This document shows positions 41,047 through 50,629 of a stretch of 64,000 bases of DNA, in pieces. Under the pieces are notes generated by a model, which had not been told where the DNA came from, searched no databases, and saw only the letters and a list, made by a program, of their open reading frames with translations. Location: contig JAFZXE010000026.1 in assembly GCA_017616895.1 (NCBI GenBank), positions 62,001 through 126,000 on the forward strand, in the 5' to 3' direction. Position 1 is the stretch's first letter. Each line of letters starts with the position of its first letter. The translations under genes were made by a program, and so were the position numbers. Origin of the DNA: Bacteroidales bacterium. Its GTDB lineage: Bacteria; Bacteroidota; Bacteroidia; Bacteroidales; P3.

Positions 41047-42876
41047 GTGTTTAGTTGTGGACATAGGGGGTACTTTATTCTGATGCTGCTGATGGCGGTG
41101 TTGCTGCCTGTTGGTGCGAGGGGGCAGCTGGTGATTACGCCGGGGTGTGAGTTTCCGACGAACTGGACGCCTGACTCGCTGGTGAGGAACGTGCTGCTGG
41201 GAACGGGCGTGAGGGTGAGCAACGTTAGGTTGAACGGAAGCGAGGGAATAATAAGCAACGGAGGCGACAGCTGCGGGATGATAGGAATCTTCACAACGGG
41301 AGAGCAGGAGACGAACCTGGGAATAGAGTCGGGGATAGTGCTTGCCACCGGATGTGTGGATGGAGTGGCGGGAGTAAATAATGACTGGGGATTCACAGGA
41401 TGGGATTGTACGAGTAATTATCGTTGTAGTTTGCTTGAAGATATAATAGGTGTTGATGATGAATGGGGGGGATGGGGAGGAGCGAACGATGTTGTGCTGC
41501 TGGAGTTTGATTTTGTGCCCACGAGTGACTCGATAGTGTTTGAATATGTGTTCGGGTCGGAAGAATACCCGGAATATGTTTATTCGTTTAACGACGCGTT
41601 CGGATTTTTCATAAGTGGACAGAATCCGTACGGAGGACAGCCGTATGTGAACAAAAACATAGCGCTTATTCCGAATACGGAAATGCCGATAACCATCAAT
41701 AATGTGAACGATTGGGACAATACGGAATACTATGTAAATAATGAGTATGGTCAGTGGGTGCAGTATGACGGATTTACGGTTCCGCTTGCGGCGGAGGCGA
41801 AGGTGGTGCCGAATACGATGTATCACCTGATAATAGCGATAGCCGACGCATCGGATTGGGCGTTGGATTCGGGAGTGTTTTTGAAGGCGAACAGTTTGAC
41901 GTCGATAGCAGATACCATATATGACACGATATGCTACGGAGAGTGCTATCAGTTTATAGATACTACGGTATGCGAGTCGGGGGTATATGTGCACGGAGAA
42001 GATCGAGCGGAGACGACGCTTATACTATATGTAAGAGATGCGAACGAGACGAGCTATCAGAGTGACACGATAAGGCAGGGAGATTTGCCCTGGGTTTACG
42101 AAGGACGGATATACAACTCGCAGGTGATGAACGACAGCGTGATGCTGACGGATCAGTTTGGTTGCGACAGCTTGGTGATGTACAGCCTTTATGTGACATA
42201 CGCGACATACGATACGGTGACGATTTGCGAAGGCGAGGTGTATGAGATGGAAGGACAGCAGTTTTCGGAGAAGGGGAATTATGTGATAAGATATGTGACG
42301 GAGCAGGGGTGCGACAGCAGCCATTATCTGCACCTCGATGTTGTGAAGAAGCCGGAAGCGCGGATACATGTGGAGCCGGAGAAAGCGGATGTGGAGAATA
42401 GAGAGATAAAAGTGTATGACCAAAGCAAGAGAGGAACGAGCAGGAGTTGGTATGTAGAAGGGGAGATGATGGGTAGAGAAGCGGTGCTGGAGTTTGAGTA
42501 TCCGATAGAGAAAGATTCGGTGAGGGTGACGCTGGTTTCGGAGTCGGGATATGAATGCACAGATACGGCAGAGACGGTGATATATTATGACAGATGTGCG
42601 TTGTGGGTACCCAATGTGTTCGCGCCTGAGATAGAGGGTAACGACAGGTTTAGGGTTGTGTCGGAATGTATAGAGGAGATGGAGTTGTGGATATATAATA
42701 GAGAGGGGATGCAGGTGTTCCACACGACGAATGCGGAGGAGAGTTGGGACGGATGTAACCAGCGGACGGGCGAGAAGTGTGTGGGAGGCAGCTATGTCTA
42801 TACTATTAATTATAGGATGACGAGTTCGCCGATTACGAAGAGGGCGAGGACGGGGATGGTGATGTTGTTGAGGTGA
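41047..42876 (+). CDS. Secreted choice-of-anchor-L protein with T9SS type B sorting domain
   Basis: A 609-residue exported protein. A hydrophobic signal peptide (ILMLLMAVLLPVGARGQ) follows a GTG start at 41047; a shorter start at the Met in ILMLLM is possible. Residues about 45-290 match the choice-of-anchor L domain: GIESGIVLATG, EFDFVPTSDSIVFEYVFGSEEYPEY and ALIPNTEMPITINNVN. Residues 300-500 contain Cys-rich strand repeats (ITDTICYGECY-like). The last ~90 residues form the gliding-motility / T9SS type B tail: WVPNVFAPEIEGNDRF, LWIYNREGMQVFHT, WDGCNQRTGEKC, GGSYVYTINY. It is therefore exported by the type IX system to the surface. Confidence 0.8.
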   Translation: MFSCGHRGYFILMLLMAVLLPVGARGQLVITPGCEFPTNWTPDSLVRNVLLGTGVRVSNVRLNGSEGIISNGGDSCGMIGIFTTGEQETNLGIESGIVLATGCVDGVAGVNNDWGFTGWDCTSNYRCSLLEDIIGVDDEWGGWGGANDVVLLEFDFVPTSDSIVFEYVFGSEEYPEYVYSFNDAFGFFISGQNPYGGQPYVNKNIALIPNTEMPITINNVNDWDNTEYYVNNEYGQWVQYDGFTVPLAAEAKVVPNTMYHLIIAIADASDWALDSGVFLKANSLTSIADTIYDTICYGECYQFIDTTVCESGVYVHGEDRAETTLILYVRDANETSYQSDTIRQGDLPWVYEGRIYNSQVMNDSVMLTDQFGCDSLVMYSLYVTYATYDTVTICEGEVYEMEGQQFSEKGNYVIRYVTEQGCDSSHYLHLDVVKKPEARIHVEPEKADVENREIKVYDQSKRGTSRSWYVEGEMMGREAVLEFEYPIEKDSVRVTLVSESGYECTDTAETVIYYDRCALWVPNVFAPEIEGNDRFRVVSECIEEMELWIYNREGMQVFHTTNAEESWDGCNQRTGEKCVGGSYVYTINYRMTSSPITKRARTGMVMLLR

Positions 42877-42943
42877 GAAAATTTGAGTTTTAAGCTGTAA
42901 GTTTTAAGTAATGGGTTGGAAGTGTTGAACGATAGGGGTGGGG

Positions 42944-42979
42944 TTTTCTAGATAAACTAGATTTTCTAGATGAACTAGA
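42944..42979. repeat. Two 18-bp direct repeats
   Basis: TTTTCTAGATRAACTAGA at 42944 and 42962, each internally palindromic around CTAG. In the gap before the pseudouridine synthase, 50 bp before parS. Confidence 0.85.
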
Positions 42980-43029
42980 GGGGGGTGTTGATATGTTGGT
43001 GGAGATTGTTAATATCGATGTTTTTTGAA

Positions 43030-43045
43030 TGTTTCACGTGAAACA
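43030..43045. promoter_or_regulatory. parS centromere site (perfect)
   Basis: TGTTTCACGTGAAACA, identical to the consensus and to the site at 24332. Intergenic, 46 bp upstream of the pseudouridine synthase gene. Confidence 0.88.
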
Positions 43046-43091
43046 TTGGTGATAAATGGAGAAGGTTTTTTAATAACGGAGAAAAAGAGAG

Positions 43092-43967
43092 ATGAATCAG
43101 ACAGAATATAAAGTTGAGAAGCCGATGGAGCTGCTTGCTTTTTTGATGGAGAAGATGGCGGGAGCGAGTCGGTCGAAGGTGAAAGAGGTGCTGACGCACA
43201 GTGTGAGTGTTGACGGGAAGAAGACGTCGCAGTTTAACTATCCTTTGATGCCGGGAATGACGGTGACGATTGGGGTGAAGAAATACAAGGAGCGGTTTGT
43301 GCCGAAGGATATAGACATCGTTTATGAAGACCAACACCTGATGGTGATAAACAAGCACGAAGGGTTGGTGTCGTACAGCAGCAAGCCAGCGGACAGGACG
43401 GCGATTTCGATAGTGAACCAATATTTCGACTCGACACATCAGCATTGTCGGGCGCATGTGGTGCACAGGTTGGACAGAGACACGAGCGGATTGATGCTGG
43501 TGGCGAAGAGCAAAGAAGTGTCGAGGAAGTTTGAGGAAGATTGGAAGGGGATAGTGTATGACAGAGCATACGTGGCTGTGGTGTGGGGAGTGATGGAAGA
43601 GAAGGCGGATACGATTACGAGTTGGCTGACTGACGGAAGATATTGTGTGTTGTCGTCGCCGACAGACAACGGAGGGAAGAAAGCGGTGACACACTATGAG
43701 GTGAAGAAACGGAGTCGGAAATACACGCTGATAGAGTTGCGGCTCGACACAGGGCGGCGCAACCAGATAAGGGTGCAGATGAGAGAGCTGGGACATCCGG
43801 TGGTGCATGATCCGATGTATGGATATAAAGAAGATTCGGCACCGATAAACCGGTTGGCGCTGCATGCGTTCAAGTTGTGTTTTGTTCATCCGGTGACGGG
43901 TAGGAAGCTGCAGTTTTCGACGCCCTATCCGTCGTCGTTTGAGAAGTTGGTGGGGGATGGGAAGTGA
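43092..43967 (+). CDS. RluA-family pseudouridine synthase
   Basis: A 291-residue rRNA/tRNA pseudouridine synthase of the RluA/RluC/RluD group. An S4-like N-terminal domain (LLAFLMEKMAGASRSKVKEV) is followed by the catalytic domain: IVYEDQHLMVINKHEGLVS, HRLDRDTSGLMLVAK with the catalytic Asp, YVAVVWG, ELRLDTGRRNQIRVQM and GHPVVHDPMYG. The target uridine cannot be told. parS lies just upstream. Confidence 0.92.
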   Translation: MNQTEYKVEKPMELLAFLMEKMAGASRSKVKEVLTHSVSVDGKKTSQFNYPLMPGMTVTIGVKKYKERFVPKDIDIVYEDQHLMVINKHEGLVSYSSKPADRTAISIVNQYFDSTHQHCRAHVVHRLDRDTSGLMLVAKSKEVSRKFEEDWKGIVYDRAYVAVVWGVMEEKADTITSWLTDGRYCVLSSPTDNGGKKAVTHYEVKKRSRKYTLIELRLDTGRRNQIRVQMRELGHPVVHDPMYGYKEDSAPINRLALHAFKLCFVHPVTGRKLQFSTPYPSSFEKLVGDGK

Positions 43968-44013
43968 CCTGTGACCAGAGAGGAGTGAATTTGAAACAAT
44001 GAAATAATATATT

Positions 44014-44319
44014 ATGTTTGCGGTTAAGATTACTGCTATACGGTGTGCGAATTATAGAGATTTGCAGGAGCGATATGAGAATCCGATTGAGCATACCTGT
44101 GATGTGAGAGAAGGTATGGTGTGGGTGAGCAGGGAGGCGAGACGACCCGAAGGATTTTGTGAGGAGGCATGGAAGACGATAAAAGAATTTGTGGAGGAGA
44201 TGGCGCGAGGAGGAGGGAATTTTTATGACGGGTGGATGAAGAATCCGAAGAGTGCAATGTTGAGTTGCAACGATGGATTTCGCCCGGTAAGTTTTCTTCT
44301 GGAAACCGTAGAAGAGTAG
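44014..44319 (+). CDS. TIGR04076-family small protein
   Basis: A 101-residue protein of the TIGR04076 family, function unknown. It shows VKITAIRCANYRDLQERYE, HTCDVREGMVWVS, a central acidic helix EAWKTIKEFVEEMARGG and the C-terminal SCNDGFRPVSFLLE. Cys residues at about 11, 29, 49 and 89 could bind metal. No signal peptide. No functional link to its neighbours. The 44320-44524 gap contains nothing I recognise. Confidence 0.75.
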   Translation: MFAVKITAIRCANYRDLQERYENPIEHTCDVREGMVWVSREARRPEGFCEEAWKTIKEFVEEMARGGGNFYDGWMKNPKSAMLSCNDGFRPVSFLLETVEE

Positions 44320-44524
44320 GGTAGGAGTGTTGCGGTTTGAAAAGAGAGCGAAATAGGCGCTTCTCGTTGAGGAAAAAGAACGGGTAAGGCGTGTGTAAAG
44401 TGCTAGGAAACAGGAGTAAAGGAGCGATTGAGAGAAAAGCGACGAGGTGGTCGGGAAAAATGGGATTGAGGCGACTCAATAAAAAAAACAATATCTCGTT
44501 ATTAGAAATAGGAAACCGATAATA

Positions 44525-45220
44525 GTGGACAGCGAAAAAAACACAAGAAAAGGAATTTTCTGGTCGGCAAGAATTTGCTTGACCGTGTTTTTTGTTGTCA
44601 TGATGGTTTTGCCAACGATGAGTAAAGCGCAGGACACGGTGGACATGAGGCCGTGGAGAGATAAGAAACTCGACTGTCGACTCACGTTGGAGGCAGGAGT
44701 GGGGAATATGTTCGGTGTGGGGTATGGTTTCACAGGAGTTGCACCAGAGATACGGTACCATTTCAACGAGAAATTCTCTTTGAGTGCGGGAGTGAAGGTG
44801 ACGGAAGGTTTTGGGTTGGGTACAAACCGAAGCCTGAATGTGCAGAGAGGACAGAGTTTGGCACCGAGGAAGAGCGGGTCGCGGCTATATGAGATGTATG
44901 TGTCGGGAGAGTATCAGGTGAACGAGCGATTGTGGGTGGCGGCCACGCTGATGCATATAGGAGGAGAGATAAACTTCATCCCGTTTTATGGAGACGGGAC
45001 GCACAACGTCAGCGCTACCGCGTTTTCGGCAGATTTGAGGTACAGGACGAGGCGAGGGAGCCTGCTGGGGTTTCATCTATCGTATATCAACGACAAGGGC
45101 GGTTTGATGGCGCCGTATCTGTACAGCCCTTACCTGTATGACCCGTGCTGGGACGACCCGTTTGGGTATGGAGAGACGCTGAGAGGCGGGTTTGGGCACA
45201 GTTTTGGATTCTATTATTGA
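44525..45220 (+). CDS. Predicted outer-membrane beta-barrel protein
   Basis: A 231-residue exported protein. The start is GTG at 44525; a signal peptide ends near MVLPTMSKAQ at residue 36. The body has alternating amphipathic strands with Gly and aromatic residues (RLTLEAGVGNMFGVGYGF, FSLSAGVKVTEGFGLG, LYEMYVSGEYQVNERLWVAATLM, GFGHSFGFYY end), fitting an 8-stranded barrel. The C-terminal aromatic residue is typical of outer-membrane proteins. Function unknown. The 45221-45398 gap is AT-rich and apparently empty. Confidence 0.65.
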   Translation: MDSEKNTRKGIFWSARICLTVFFVVMMVLPTMSKAQDTVDMRPWRDKKLDCRLTLEAGVGNMFGVGYGFTGVAPEIRYHFNEKFSLSAGVKVTEGFGLGTNRSLNVQRGQSLAPRKSGSRLYEMYVSGEYQVNERLWVAATLMHIGGEINFIPFYGDGTHNVSATAFSADLRYRTRRGSLLGFHLSYINDKGGLMAPYLYSPYLYDPCWDDPFGYGETLRGGFGHSFGFYY

Positions 45221-45398
45221 AGAAATTGTTTAATTTTAATTTAATGTTTTTCTTAAATCACCTGAACGGCATATTTTCCACCTTCTCTCAGTTACAATGG
45301 ACACCCAATGCGCCTTCGATAAGGCGAAAAATCTGCTCGTCCATGTCCGTAATAAAAATCATCAATCAAAATTAAACAATTTCTAAGAATTTAGAAAT

Positions 45399-46001
45399 AT
45401 GAAATATAATACACAGCGAAAGAAATTGAAGTTTATGGATTACGGCCGGACGGTAGAAGGCCTTATCCAGAAAGCGAAGGAGATAGAAGACAGAGAGCAG
45501 CGCAATCTTGCGGCGCAGACGATAGTGGAGGTTATGTCGAGAGTGGTACCGAGAAGCCGCGAGAATGCAGGTTGGAAGAGAAGGATGTGGGACCACATGA
45601 TGATTTTAGCCGACTGGGAACTCGATGTCGATTGGCCAGTATGGGCGGGGAAGAAACCCGAAACCAAGCCAGAAGAGACGCTGAAGATGGCGCCCAGGAG
45701 GATGCAATATAAGAACCACAAGCTGAAATACCGCCACTATGGGCGTATCATAGAGTCGTTGGTAGAGAAGGCCAAGAGTATGCCGGAAGGAGAGGAGAGA
45801 GACGAGATGGTGAAGCAGCTGATAGAGGCGATGAAGAACAGCTACAGCAGTTGGAACAACGCAGCTATGTCGCAGGATGTGGTGTATAACCAGCTTTACG
45901 AGATGAGCGGCGGAGAGCTTGACTACAGAGGAGGATTTAAGCCATCGGTACAACCAGAAAAAGAAGAAAGTAAGCAAGAAAACGATATAGAAAATGAGTA
46001 G
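45399..46001 (+). CDS. DUF4290 family protein
   Basis: A 200-residue cytoplasmic protein of the DUF4290 family, found upstream of murA in Bacteroidota; function unknown. It begins MKYNTQRKKLKFMDYGRTVE and has KAKEIEDREQRNLAAQTIVE, then DHMMILADWELDVDWP and YRHYGRIIESLVEKA with an acidic C-terminus. The two halves look alike (LKFMDYGRTVEGLIQKAKEI versus LKYRHYGRIIESLVEKAKSM), suggesting an internal duplication. It overlaps murA by 8 bp. Confidence 0.85.
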   Translation: MKYNTQRKKLKFMDYGRTVEGLIQKAKEIEDREQRNLAAQTIVEVMSRVVPRSRENAGWKRRMWDHMMILADWELDVDWPVWAGKKPETKPEETLKMAPRRMQYKNHKLKYRHYGRIIESLVEKAKSMPEGEERDEMVKQLIEAMKNSYSSWNNAAMSQDVVYNQLYEMSGGELDYRGGFKPSVQPEKEESKQENDIENE

Positions 46002-47376
46002 TTTTGAAATAGTAGGAGGACACCGACTGAAAGGCGATATAGAGCCGCAGGGAGCGAAGAACGAAGCGCTGCAGGTGATATGTGCCGTTCTGCTGACAGA
46101 AGAGGAAGTAATCATAGATAATATACCCGATATACGCGACGTGAACCGCCTGATAGAGCTATTGGCGCTTATAGGCGTAGAGGTTAAAGAAATCACGGAG
46201 ACGATTGCCGGGAAAGAGGTTGGCGATCAATGCAGGAAGTTCTCGTTTTGCGCCAAGAATGTGGATATAACAGCGTTGGAGAGCAGAGAGTTCACGGAGA
46301 AGGCAACAGCGTTGAGAGGCAGTATAATGCTAGTAGGGCCGCTGCTGGCGCGTTTTGGAAAGGCGGTGGTGCCGCAACCCGGAGGAGACAAGATAGGGCG
46401 TAGGCGACTGGATACGCACTTCACAGGGATGGAGATGTTGGGCGCGAAGGTGGAGTATAAGGAATACGGAGTGGGCAAGAAGAGCGGCAACAGAATCAGG
46501 ACAAGCTCGATGGGCTTTGTGGTGGAGGCCAAGGAGGGGTTGAAGGGACGGTATATGCTGTTGGACGAAGCCAGTGTTACAGGTACAGCCAATATAGTGA
46601 TGGCTGCGGTGATGGCAGAAGGAGAGACAACTATCATGAACGCCGCGTGCGAACCGTATGTCTATCAGTTATGCGGAATGCTCAACAATATGGGAGCGCA
46701 TATAGAAGGAGTGGGGTCGAACCTGCTGAAGATAGTAGGAGTGAAAACCCTGCACGGCTGCAGCCACAGGTTGCTTCCCGACATGATTGAGGTGGGCAGC
46801 TTTATCGGGATGGCGGCGATGACGCAGAGCGACATAACGATAAAGAACGCACAGGTGCAGCATTTGGGATTGATACCGCAGGTGTTCAGGCGATTAGGCA
46901 TAGAGATATGGCAGCAAGGCGATGACCTTTATGTACCACGCAGAGACACGTATGAGATAGAGCGCTTTATGGATGGCTCGATTATGACCATCGCAGACGC
47001 CCCGTGGCCAGGATTCACGCCCGATTTGGTGAGTATAGCCTTGGTGGTGGCAACACAATGCAAAGGAAGCGTGTTGATACACCAGAAGATGTTTGAAAGC
47101 CGACTGTTCTTTGTCGATAAGCTCATTGACATGGGAGCGCAGATAATACTCTGCGACCCGCACAGAGCGACGGTGATAGGACTTGACCACACGCACAGGT
47201 TGAGAGGAGTGAGGATGACGTCGCCTGATATACGCGCCGGAGTGGCGTTGCTGCTGGCAGCCCTGAGTGCCGAAGGAGTGAGCCGGATAGACAACATAGA
47301 GCAGATAGACAGAGGATACCAGCATATAGACGAGCGCCTGCGCCGACTAGGAGCAAATATAAAGAGAATAAGTTAG
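45994..47376 (+). CDS. murA: UDP-N-acetylglucosamine 1-carboxyvinyltransferase with Asp at the catalytic Cys
   Basis: MurA adds enolpyruvate to UDP-GlcNAc, the first committed step of peptidoglycan synthesis. The 460 residues show PQGAKNEALQVICA, ATALRGSIMLVGPLLARFGK, DEASVTGTANIVMAA, LLPDMIEVGSFIGM and SPDIRAGVALLLAAL. The fosfomycin-reactive Cys is replaced by Asp132 in PGGDKIGRRRLDTHF, as in other naturally fosfomycin-resistant MurA enzymes. The gene starts inside the DUF4290 end, so both are translationally coupled. Confidence 0.95.
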   Translation: MSSFEIVGGHRLKGDIEPQGAKNEALQVICAVLLTEEEVIIDNIPDIRDVNRLIELLALIGVEVKEITETIAGKEVGDQCRKFSFCAKNVDITALESREFTEKATALRGSIMLVGPLLARFGKAVVPQPGGDKIGRRRLDTHFTGMEMLGAKVEYKEYGVGKKSGNRIRTSSMGFVVEAKEGLKGRYMLLDEASVTGTANIVMAAVMAEGETTIMNAACEPYVYQLCGMLNNMGAHIEGVGSNLLKIVGVKTLHGCSHRLLPDMIEVGSFIGMAAMTQSDITIKNAQVQHLGLIPQVFRRLGIEIWQQGDDLYVPRRDTYEIERFMDGSIMTIADAPWPGFTPDLVSIALVVATQCKGSVLIHQKMFESRLFFVDKLIDMGAQIILCDPHRATVIGLDHTHRLRGVRMTSPDIRAGVALLLAALSAEGVSRIDNIEQIDRGYQHIDERLRRLGANIKRIS

Positions 47377-47427
47377 AGAGATAAGCCGAGTTTAATAATC
47401 AGTTAACTACCAAATTTCAATATATTT

Positions 47428-48759
47428 ATGACCACACTTGATGCTATTTCCCCTATTGATGGACGCTACCGCAGCAAGGTAGAGCCGTTAGCCAACTATT
47501 TTTCAGAGAAAGCCCTTATACGCTACAGAGTAAGGGTGGAGGTGGAGTATTTTATCGCGCTGATGAACCGACTGGGGAAACCTTTTGACAAAGCGGAAGA
47601 ATTGCGTAATATCTACCGTAATTTCACGGATGAGAACGCACTCGAAATCAAAGATATAGAAAAAACCACCAACCACGATGTGAAAGCGGTGGAGTACTTT
47701 ATCAAGAGGCGGTTCGACGAGATGCAGCTGGTTGATTTGAAGGAGTTTATACATTTCGGTTTAACCTCGCAGGATATCAACAACACATCGGTGCCCCTTT
47801 CCATCAAAGAGTGCCACGAGCAGGTAGTGTTGCCCTATTACACCAAGATAGCCGAGTTGATAGAGGAGCGAGCCAAAGAGTGGTGGAACATACCGATGCT
47901 GGCGCACACCCACGGGCAACCCGCGTCGCCGACGGGATTGGGCAAGGAGATAGCGGTGTTTGCCTATCGACTGCGCAACCAGTTGAAGCAGTTTGACGCC
48001 ATCCCGTTCTCAGCCAAATTTGGCGGAGCCACAGGCAATTTCAACGCCCACAGGGTGGCGTATCCTGATATTGACTGGGTCGAATTCGGAAATCGTTTTG
48101 TAAAAGAAAACCTCGGTCTTGAGAGGCAGCAGCTGACCACGCAGATAGAAAATTACGACAATATGGCCGCCTATTTTGATTGCTGCAAGCGTCTGAATGT
48201 CATACTTATAGATTTTTGTAGAGATATTTGGTCGTATGTGTCGATGGAGTATTTCAAGCAGAAGATCAAAGCCGGAGAGGTTGGTTCATCGGCGATGCCG
48301 CACAAAGTGAATCCGATAGACTTTGAGAATGCCGAAGGCAACCTCGGAATGGCAAACGCCATCTTCGAACACCTCAGCCACAAGTTGCCGATTTCGCGAC
48401 TGCAGCGTGATTTGACAGATTCGACGGTGAGCCGCAATATCGGAGTGCCCATCGGGCATGTGATGATAGCCCTTGCATCGATAGAGAAGGGAGTAGGCAA
48501 ACTGTTGCTGCACGAAGAGTCGATAAAAGCCGATTTAGAGCGCAACTGGGCAGTGGTGGCTGAAGCGATACAGACAATATTGCGCAGTGTGGGTTACCCC
48601 AATCCATACGAAGCCCTAAAGCAGCTCACACGCACCAACGAACATGTTACGGAGCAGACGATAGAGAATTTTGTCAACGAGCTTGAGGTAGATGAGACGG
48701 TGAAAGCCAGGATAAGGGCTATCACGCCACACAACTATACCGGATATGCATGTGAGTGA
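47428..48759 (+). CDS. purB: Adenylosuccinate lyase
   Basis: PurB cleaves SAICAR and adenylosuccinate to release fumarate in purine synthesis. The 443 residues contain ISPIDGRYRSKVEPLANYFS, HDVKAVEYF, HFGLTSQDINNTS with the catalytic His region, AHTHGQPASPTGLGKE, and the signature SSAMPHKVNPIDFENAEGN. It lies 51 bp after murA on the same strand. Confidence 0.96.
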   Translation: MTTLDAISPIDGRYRSKVEPLANYFSEKALIRYRVRVEVEYFIALMNRLGKPFDKAEELRNIYRNFTDENALEIKDIEKTTNHDVKAVEYFIKRRFDEMQLVDLKEFIHFGLTSQDINNTSVPLSIKECHEQVVLPYYTKIAELIEERAKEWWNIPMLAHTHGQPASPTGLGKEIAVFAYRLRNQLKQFDAIPFSAKFGGATGNFNAHRVAYPDIDWVEFGNRFVKENLGLERQQLTTQIENYDNMAAYFDCCKRLNVILIDFCRDIWSYVSMEYFKQKIKAGEVGSSAMPHKVNPIDFENAEGNLGMANAIFEHLSHKLPISRLQRDLTDSTVSRNIGVPIGHVMIALASIEKGVGKLLLHEESIKADLERNWAVVAEAIQTILRSVGYPNPYEALKQLTRTNEHVTEQTIENFVNELEVDETVKARIRAITPHNYTGYACE

Positions 48760-48776
48760 AATAGTATAGAAAGCCT

Positions 48777-50597
48777 ATGACGCATCGTAAAGAGGTAGAG
48801 TTCACTGTAAGACAGATTAAGCCATATTCCGCCAAGGTTGCGGTGTATGGCTTGTTCGTCGTTTTAAGTACCCTCTTTATGATGGCTACAGCGTTGAGTG
48901 TGTCAGACTTTCTGAAGCTGCTGTTTGAGCCAGACACGCCGATGCCCAGTCAAGGCGGGAACCTGATTAGCCAGGCGCTTGAAGCTTTGTATGGGTGGAT
49001 GATAGCACAAGGTAAAAGTACGGCGCTGTGGTTGTTTGCAGCGTTGTTGATAGTGCTGTTTTTTTTCAAGAATTTATTTGGGTATTTGTCGGCAGTTGTT
49101 GCGGGAGTGATGAGGAACAGAATCACACGAGACATACGTAACAGAATGTTTACCAAAGCAATGCGGCTTTCGGTGGGGTATTATTCAAGCCGACGGGAAG
49201 GCGATGTGCTCTCGCGTTTCGGCAACGACATCGTGGAGTATGAAGAGAATGTATTGGTATCGATACATACGCTTGCTTCAGCGGTGGTCACGCTTGTTCT
49301 CTATCTGCTGATGTTATTTTATATCGACGTGCGGCTTACAGGTGTGGTGTTGCTTTCGATACCAGTTATTTCGTTGGTTATTTCCAGCATTTCGCATCGG
49401 TTGAAACGCAATTCGAAGGAGGTGCAGGACCAGGGAGGAACGCTGCTTTCGCTCACAGAGGAGGCCATAAGAGGGTTGCGGGTAATTAAAGCGTTCAACG
49501 CCATAGACTTTTCGAATAGACGCTACCAGACACTCAACCACGAATACTCGCGACGCAGGACAGCGATGTTGCGACGGATACATGCAGCGTCGCCAGTGAG
49601 CGAGTTTTTGGGAAGCACGGTTGTGGTAGCGGTGCTTTTGTTCGGTACGGTATTGGTAATAAGAGGTGGAAGTATGCTTACAGCGGAACTTTTTGTTTCA
49701 TATCTGATGTTGTTTGTGTTGATGCTTCCACCTGCCAAAAGTCTTTCTACGTCGATTGCGCAGATTAAGCGAGGAGAAGGGTGTGTGACACGAATGGTTG
49801 ACTTCTTGGAGGATAAGTCGATAGAAGCGCAAGACGAGTCGAAACCAGCGATAGAACACATAGGCAACATAGAGCTGAAGGATGTCGTGATGGAATATCC
49901 TGGGCAGAATTCGGAAGCCACTGGAGTGCAGGCGTTGAGAGGGGTTGACCTGCATATAGCCGAAGGCAAGACGACCGCGATAGTTGGTATGTCAGGTAGC
50001 GGCAAGTCAACCATAGCTAACTTGTTGTTGAGGTTTTACGAGCCTACAGAAGGGAGAATAACTGTCGATGGTCGTGACGTACGAGAGTATTCGCTTTCGT
50101 CGTGGCGAAGCAGGATAGGCGTTGTGGCGCAGGAGCCACAGCTTTTCAACGATACGGTGGCCAACAATATAGCTTACGGAATGCCTAATGCCACTCGCCA
50201 ACAGATAAAAGAAGCTGCAAGGATAGCCGATGCAGACGACTTTATCAAAGCGATGCCCGATGGCTATGACTCGTATGTAGGAGACGGAGGTTCGATGTTG
50301 AGTGGCGGACAGAGGCAGAGAATATGTATTGCCAGAGCGGTGCTCAGAAATCCTGACCTGCTTATCTTCGATGAAGCGACAAGTGCCTTGGATTCTGAGT
50401 CAGAACGGCAGGTACAGCAAAGTATCGACACCCTGCTGCATGGTCGCACGGCGGTGGTAATAGCCCACCGTCTGTCAACGGTAAGAAATGCCGACCAAAT
50501 AGTAGTAATAGACAGAGGGTGTGTTGCGGAACTCGGAACACACGAGGAGTTGATGGCAATGGGCGGGATATACCACAGGATGGCCAGCAACGCGTAG
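48777..50597 (+). CDS. ABC exporter, MsbA-like, membrane and ATPase domains fused
   Basis: A 606-residue half-transporter. The N-terminal membrane domain has six segments (first AVYGLFVVLSTLFMMATALS), and the ATPase domain carries Walker A GMSGSGKSTI near 404, Q-loop VVAQEPQLFN, signature LSGGQRQR near 508, Walker B LLIFDEATSALD and the H-loop IAHRLSTVR. It resembles MsbA, which flips lipid A-core, but lipid or peptide export are alternatives. It follows purB by 17 bp. Confidence 0.88.
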   Translation: MTHRKEVEFTVRQIKPYSAKVAVYGLFVVLSTLFMMATALSVSDFLKLLFEPDTPMPSQGGNLISQALEALYGWMIAQGKSTALWLFAALLIVLFFFKNLFGYLSAVVAGVMRNRITRDIRNRMFTKAMRLSVGYYSSRREGDVLSRFGNDIVEYEENVLVSIHTLASAVVTLVLYLLMLFYIDVRLTGVVLLSIPVISLVISSISHRLKRNSKEVQDQGGTLLSLTEEAIRGLRVIKAFNAIDFSNRRYQTLNHEYSRRRTAMLRRIHAASPVSEFLGSTVVVAVLLFGTVLVIRGGSMLTAELFVSYLMLFVLMLPPAKSLSTSIAQIKRGEGCVTRMVDFLEDKSIEAQDESKPAIEHIGNIELKDVVMEYPGQNSEATGVQALRGVDLHIAEGKTTAIVGMSGSGKSTIANLLLRFYEPTEGRITVDGRDVREYSLSSWRSRIGVVAQEPQLFNDTVANNIAYGMPNATRQQIKEAARIADADDFIKAMPDGYDSYVGDGGSMLSGGQRQRICIARAVLRNPDLLIFDEATSALDSESERQVQQSIDTLLHGRTAVVIAHRLSTVRNADQIVVIDRGCVAELGTHEELMAMGGIYHRMASNA

Positions 50598-50629
50598 ATA
50601 GTCATAAATGAAACTAACGGGAAAGACAA

